Below are positions 62,552-64,000 of a DNA stretch of 64,000 nucleotides, piece by piece (the stretch's first letter is position 1; each line of letters starts with the position of its first letter). Source of the stretch: Sipunculus nudus (taxonomy: Eukaryota > Annelida > Sipuncula > Golfingiida > Sipunculidae); contig CM049306.1 of NCBI GenBank assembly GCA_026874595.1, positions 884,019 through 948,018 of the forward strand. The letters are read 5' to 3'. The notes beneath the pieces are model-generated. The model did not search any database, was not told the DNA's origin, and saw only the letters and a program-made list of their open reading frames with translations. The position numbers were made by a program, and so were the translations under genes.

Positions 62552-62557
62552 ACTTAC
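62552..62557 (-). other. atg7: 5' splice donor of the atg7 exon at 62558-62746
   Basis: CCTGGAGAT/GTAAGT on the minus strand, phase 0. Confidence 0.9.
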
Positions 62558-62746
62558 ATCTCCAGGTGCAACTACATCATTACAGAAGTAGCAGCCAAGT
62601 TCATTTCCCATTATATTCGTAAAATGGTCAGCTGTACTAGTGCCCCCTGCTGGAGTACCCAATGGACTGCCAGATGAGTGATCAATTCTGAGACCATGAC
62701 GAACTACAAGATATGTGTCAAAGCCAAGAGCAGCGTTGATCACCAG
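62558..62746 (-). CDS. atg7: atg7 internal exon (E1-like fold, [13 protein letters not shown])
   Basis: A 189-nt, 63-codon exon, phase 0 at both ends, between CTGCTTTCAG and GTAAGT on the minus strand. It encodes [19 protein letters not shown], a variable loop ([15 protein letters not shown]), then [20 protein letters not shown]. Animal Atg7 has [12 protein letters not shown] and [13 protein letters not shown] at this place, immediately before the active-site segment, which here is the exon at 2569-2684. Atg7 is the E1-like activating enzyme for Atg8-family proteins and Atg12. The two cysteines of CYFC lie in the region just before the catalytic cysteine. The adenylation-site exons lie to the right of the window and the C-terminal ones to the left. 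The reading frame is intact. Confidence 0.96.
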
Positions 62747-62782
62747 CTGAAAGCAGATTGTAAAATTCTGTAATATTTTCAA

Positions 62783-62825
62783 CAAGTGACCCAAGGGTCA
62801 TCATGCTAAGCTGATAAGAATGCCC
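62783..62825 (+). mobile_element. 5' element terminus close to the atg7 splice acceptor
   Basis: ACAAGTGACCCAAGGGTCAT, then CATGCTAAGCTGAT, a degenerate copy of the shared 5' terminus. It starts about 37 bp from the exon, in the branch-point region of the intron upstream of the exon. No 3' end is associated. Confidence 0.6.
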
Positions 62826-63115
62826 TGCATGTGCAAAAATAACAAGTACATATGAAGCAGAGACTAAATAACTTCACAACTCATTTATGGGAATGACAGT
62901 TCTGGGTAGGCATGATGACAGATATGGACAGATGATGACAAATCAAATTTATCAATACAATTCAGTAGCTTGCTCAGCTCAAATTAGGATATGATTGCAT
63001 GCATTATCAGAAATTATTTATTAAAGACAGTCTTCTTCAACTGATAAACTGATAAAGATCAGTAAAAATATAAAATTCTAAGGCAATCAGTGCATCTTGT
63101 GTATGAAATCTTACT
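62826..63115. other. Intronic sequence, no gene recognised
   Basis: Upstream atg7 intron. No further atg7 exon was recognised to the right of 62746. Confidence 0.5.
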
Positions 63116-63116
63116 T

Positions 63117-63430
63117 ACAAGGGACCCATGGGTCTAGCTGCTCAACTGAATTATGTATAATTTTAGCAAATGTAAAATATTCTTATTTCAATTGTTATTT
63201 TTTTTATATGTGTTAGCATTTGAAAAGCTAGGAGTAAATGGCTCTGTTATTTGGTGATAATCAACTACTAAATGTATGACTGCCAAACTAATACTCTGAC
63301 ATGACTAGCATGAAAAACCAGAAAAGGTTTTTGAGATAATGTGTTGCATATGAAATATATACAGATGGACAGACAGACAGAAAGAACTGATTACTTTATT
63401 TCACTCTATGATAAGGCAGGGGAATAATGG
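63117..63430 (+). mobile_element. Short (about 310 bp) element with the GACCCATGGGTC terminus
   Basis: Begins ACAAGGGACCCATGGGTCTA and ends ATGGACAGACAGACAGAAAG followed by GGCAGGGGAATAAT. Similar along its length to 24062-24366 (AAACTAATACTCTGACA, TTTGAGATA). Confidence 0.7.
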
Positions 63431-63482
63431 ATTCTATTAAACTCAGCAAAATTTATTTCAGCATATCCATTTAGGCAGAAGA

Positions 63483-64000
63483 ACAAGTGACCCAGGGGTC
63501 ATGAAGCTCAGCTGATCTCTGACACTGAGAAATTCTAGCAACTATTGACGTTATGATCTGGTGAAAATATTTTACATGGAACCTTAAACAATGGATAGAA
63601 TGACTCCCAGAGTGCTCAAAATCATGATTTTGACTGATAGTCCTTAGAAAATAGGTAACAGTGAACTTATTTAAGATTTCAAAAAAGATTTTACCAGGAA
63701 CTCCCTAGATTCTGAGTTAGAAGTTTCTATGTCAAAGTGCTATGACTTGTGTACATCTGACTTCTAGGGTATTTAAATCATGTTGTTTCACAAAGCTCAC
63801 AGAATATAGGTCACACTGATCATATTTTAGATGTCCAAGGAGACATTACAATGACCTCTGCCTACATTAAGAAAGACATTTCTAGATCCAACAGTTAAGA
63901 TTTGTGCCCTGTCTGACTTTCTGGGTGCCCTAGTTTAGGTTTAAGCTCATAGCTCACAGAATATAGGTCACAATGATCAATTTCAATTTCAGGATTCAAA
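63483..64000 (+). mobile_element. Hairpin-type element, cut by the window edge
   Basis: Begins ACAAGTGACCCAGGGGTCAT, then GAAGCTCAGCTGAT. Diverged modules follow with AGCTCACAGAATATAGGTCA and GATTTGTGCCCTGT. The 3' end is outside the window. Confidence 0.7.

Larger units (their letters stand above)
2685..62557 (-). other. atg7: Giant atg7 intron (about 59.9 kb)
   Basis: Bounded by the donor GGAGAT/GTAAGT at 62552-62558 and the acceptor ATTCCAG ending at 2685, both on the minus strand. The left exon continues the right exon exactly (...VVAPGD then STRDRTL...), as in other animal Atg7 proteins, and both junctions are phase 0. No coding exon is therefore expected between them. The intron consists of tandem arrays, nested mobile elements and one decayed multi-domain gene. 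That one intron spans the region is inferred from protein continuity, not from RNA. Confidence 0.88.

Overview
This window is eukaryotic and almost entirely non-coding. It is AT-rich, has tandem arrays of up to about 10.6 kb, several layers of nested mobile elements, and only two short stretches of intact coding sequence. Both stretches are consecutive internal exons, on the minus strand, of one gene: atg7, the E1-like enzyme that activates Atg8 and Atg12 in autophagy. The repeat style (internally tandem elements, TGACCTTTGACC-type repeats, and a decayed copy of a high-copy protein family common in cnidarians and lophotrochozoans) suggests a marine invertebrate, most likely a mollusc such as a bivalve. 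That assignment is inference.

Layout in + coordinates; the gene runs right to left. The exon at 62558-62746 ends in ...VVAPGD. The next exon, at 2569-2684, starts [11 protein letters not shown] and carries the catalytic cysteine. The two junctions are in phase and the protein is continuous across them, so 2685-62557 is a single intron of about 59.9 kb. Left of position 2569 the next intron begins and is filled, from its first base to the window edge, by a 45-bp minisatellite.

The most striking observation is the origin of that minisatellite. The last 30 bases of the catalytic-cysteine exon plus the first 15 bases of the following intron are exactly one repeat unit. The array is therefore about 57 tandem copies of the gene's own 5' splice site, most still carrying GGTAAGT (or GGTGAGT). 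In the exon's frame, use of any downstream copy would add a TAA directly after the exon.

Inside the giant intron: a CCATGG-rich block (4.8-5.03 kb), a composite repeat (6.54-8.53 kb), a 53-bp satellite of about 200 copies (11.35-21.93 kb) with higher-order duplications, a second copy of the composite repeat (24.06-25.70 kb), microsatellites, three internally tandem repeat regions (32.7-36.1 kb), and a second CCATGG block (36.8-37.2 kb). A 4.0-kb inverted-repeat element (37.89-41.93 kb) encloses a tetranucleotide array that is itself interrupted by a second TIR element carrying nuclear-receptor-like DR1 motifs. A decayed multi-domain gene with a FEN1/PIN-like acidic signature (43.25-47.42 kb) follows, between imperfect inverted repeats. 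The last part has hairpin-ended elements (49.08-50.75 and 54.62-59.36 kb). The larger of these sits inside a 39-bp minisatellite and splits it into two arrays (51.35-54.62 and 59.36-62.41 kb).

Many of the dispersed elements share a 5' palindromic terminus (GACCCATGGGTC), a GGAC-rich tail and a 3' hairpin followed by A residues, which points to one superfamily. A perfect 12-bp palindrome, GGTGGCGCCACC, recurs in otherwise dissimilar families. No tRNA, rRNA, CRISPR or prokaryotic feature was found.
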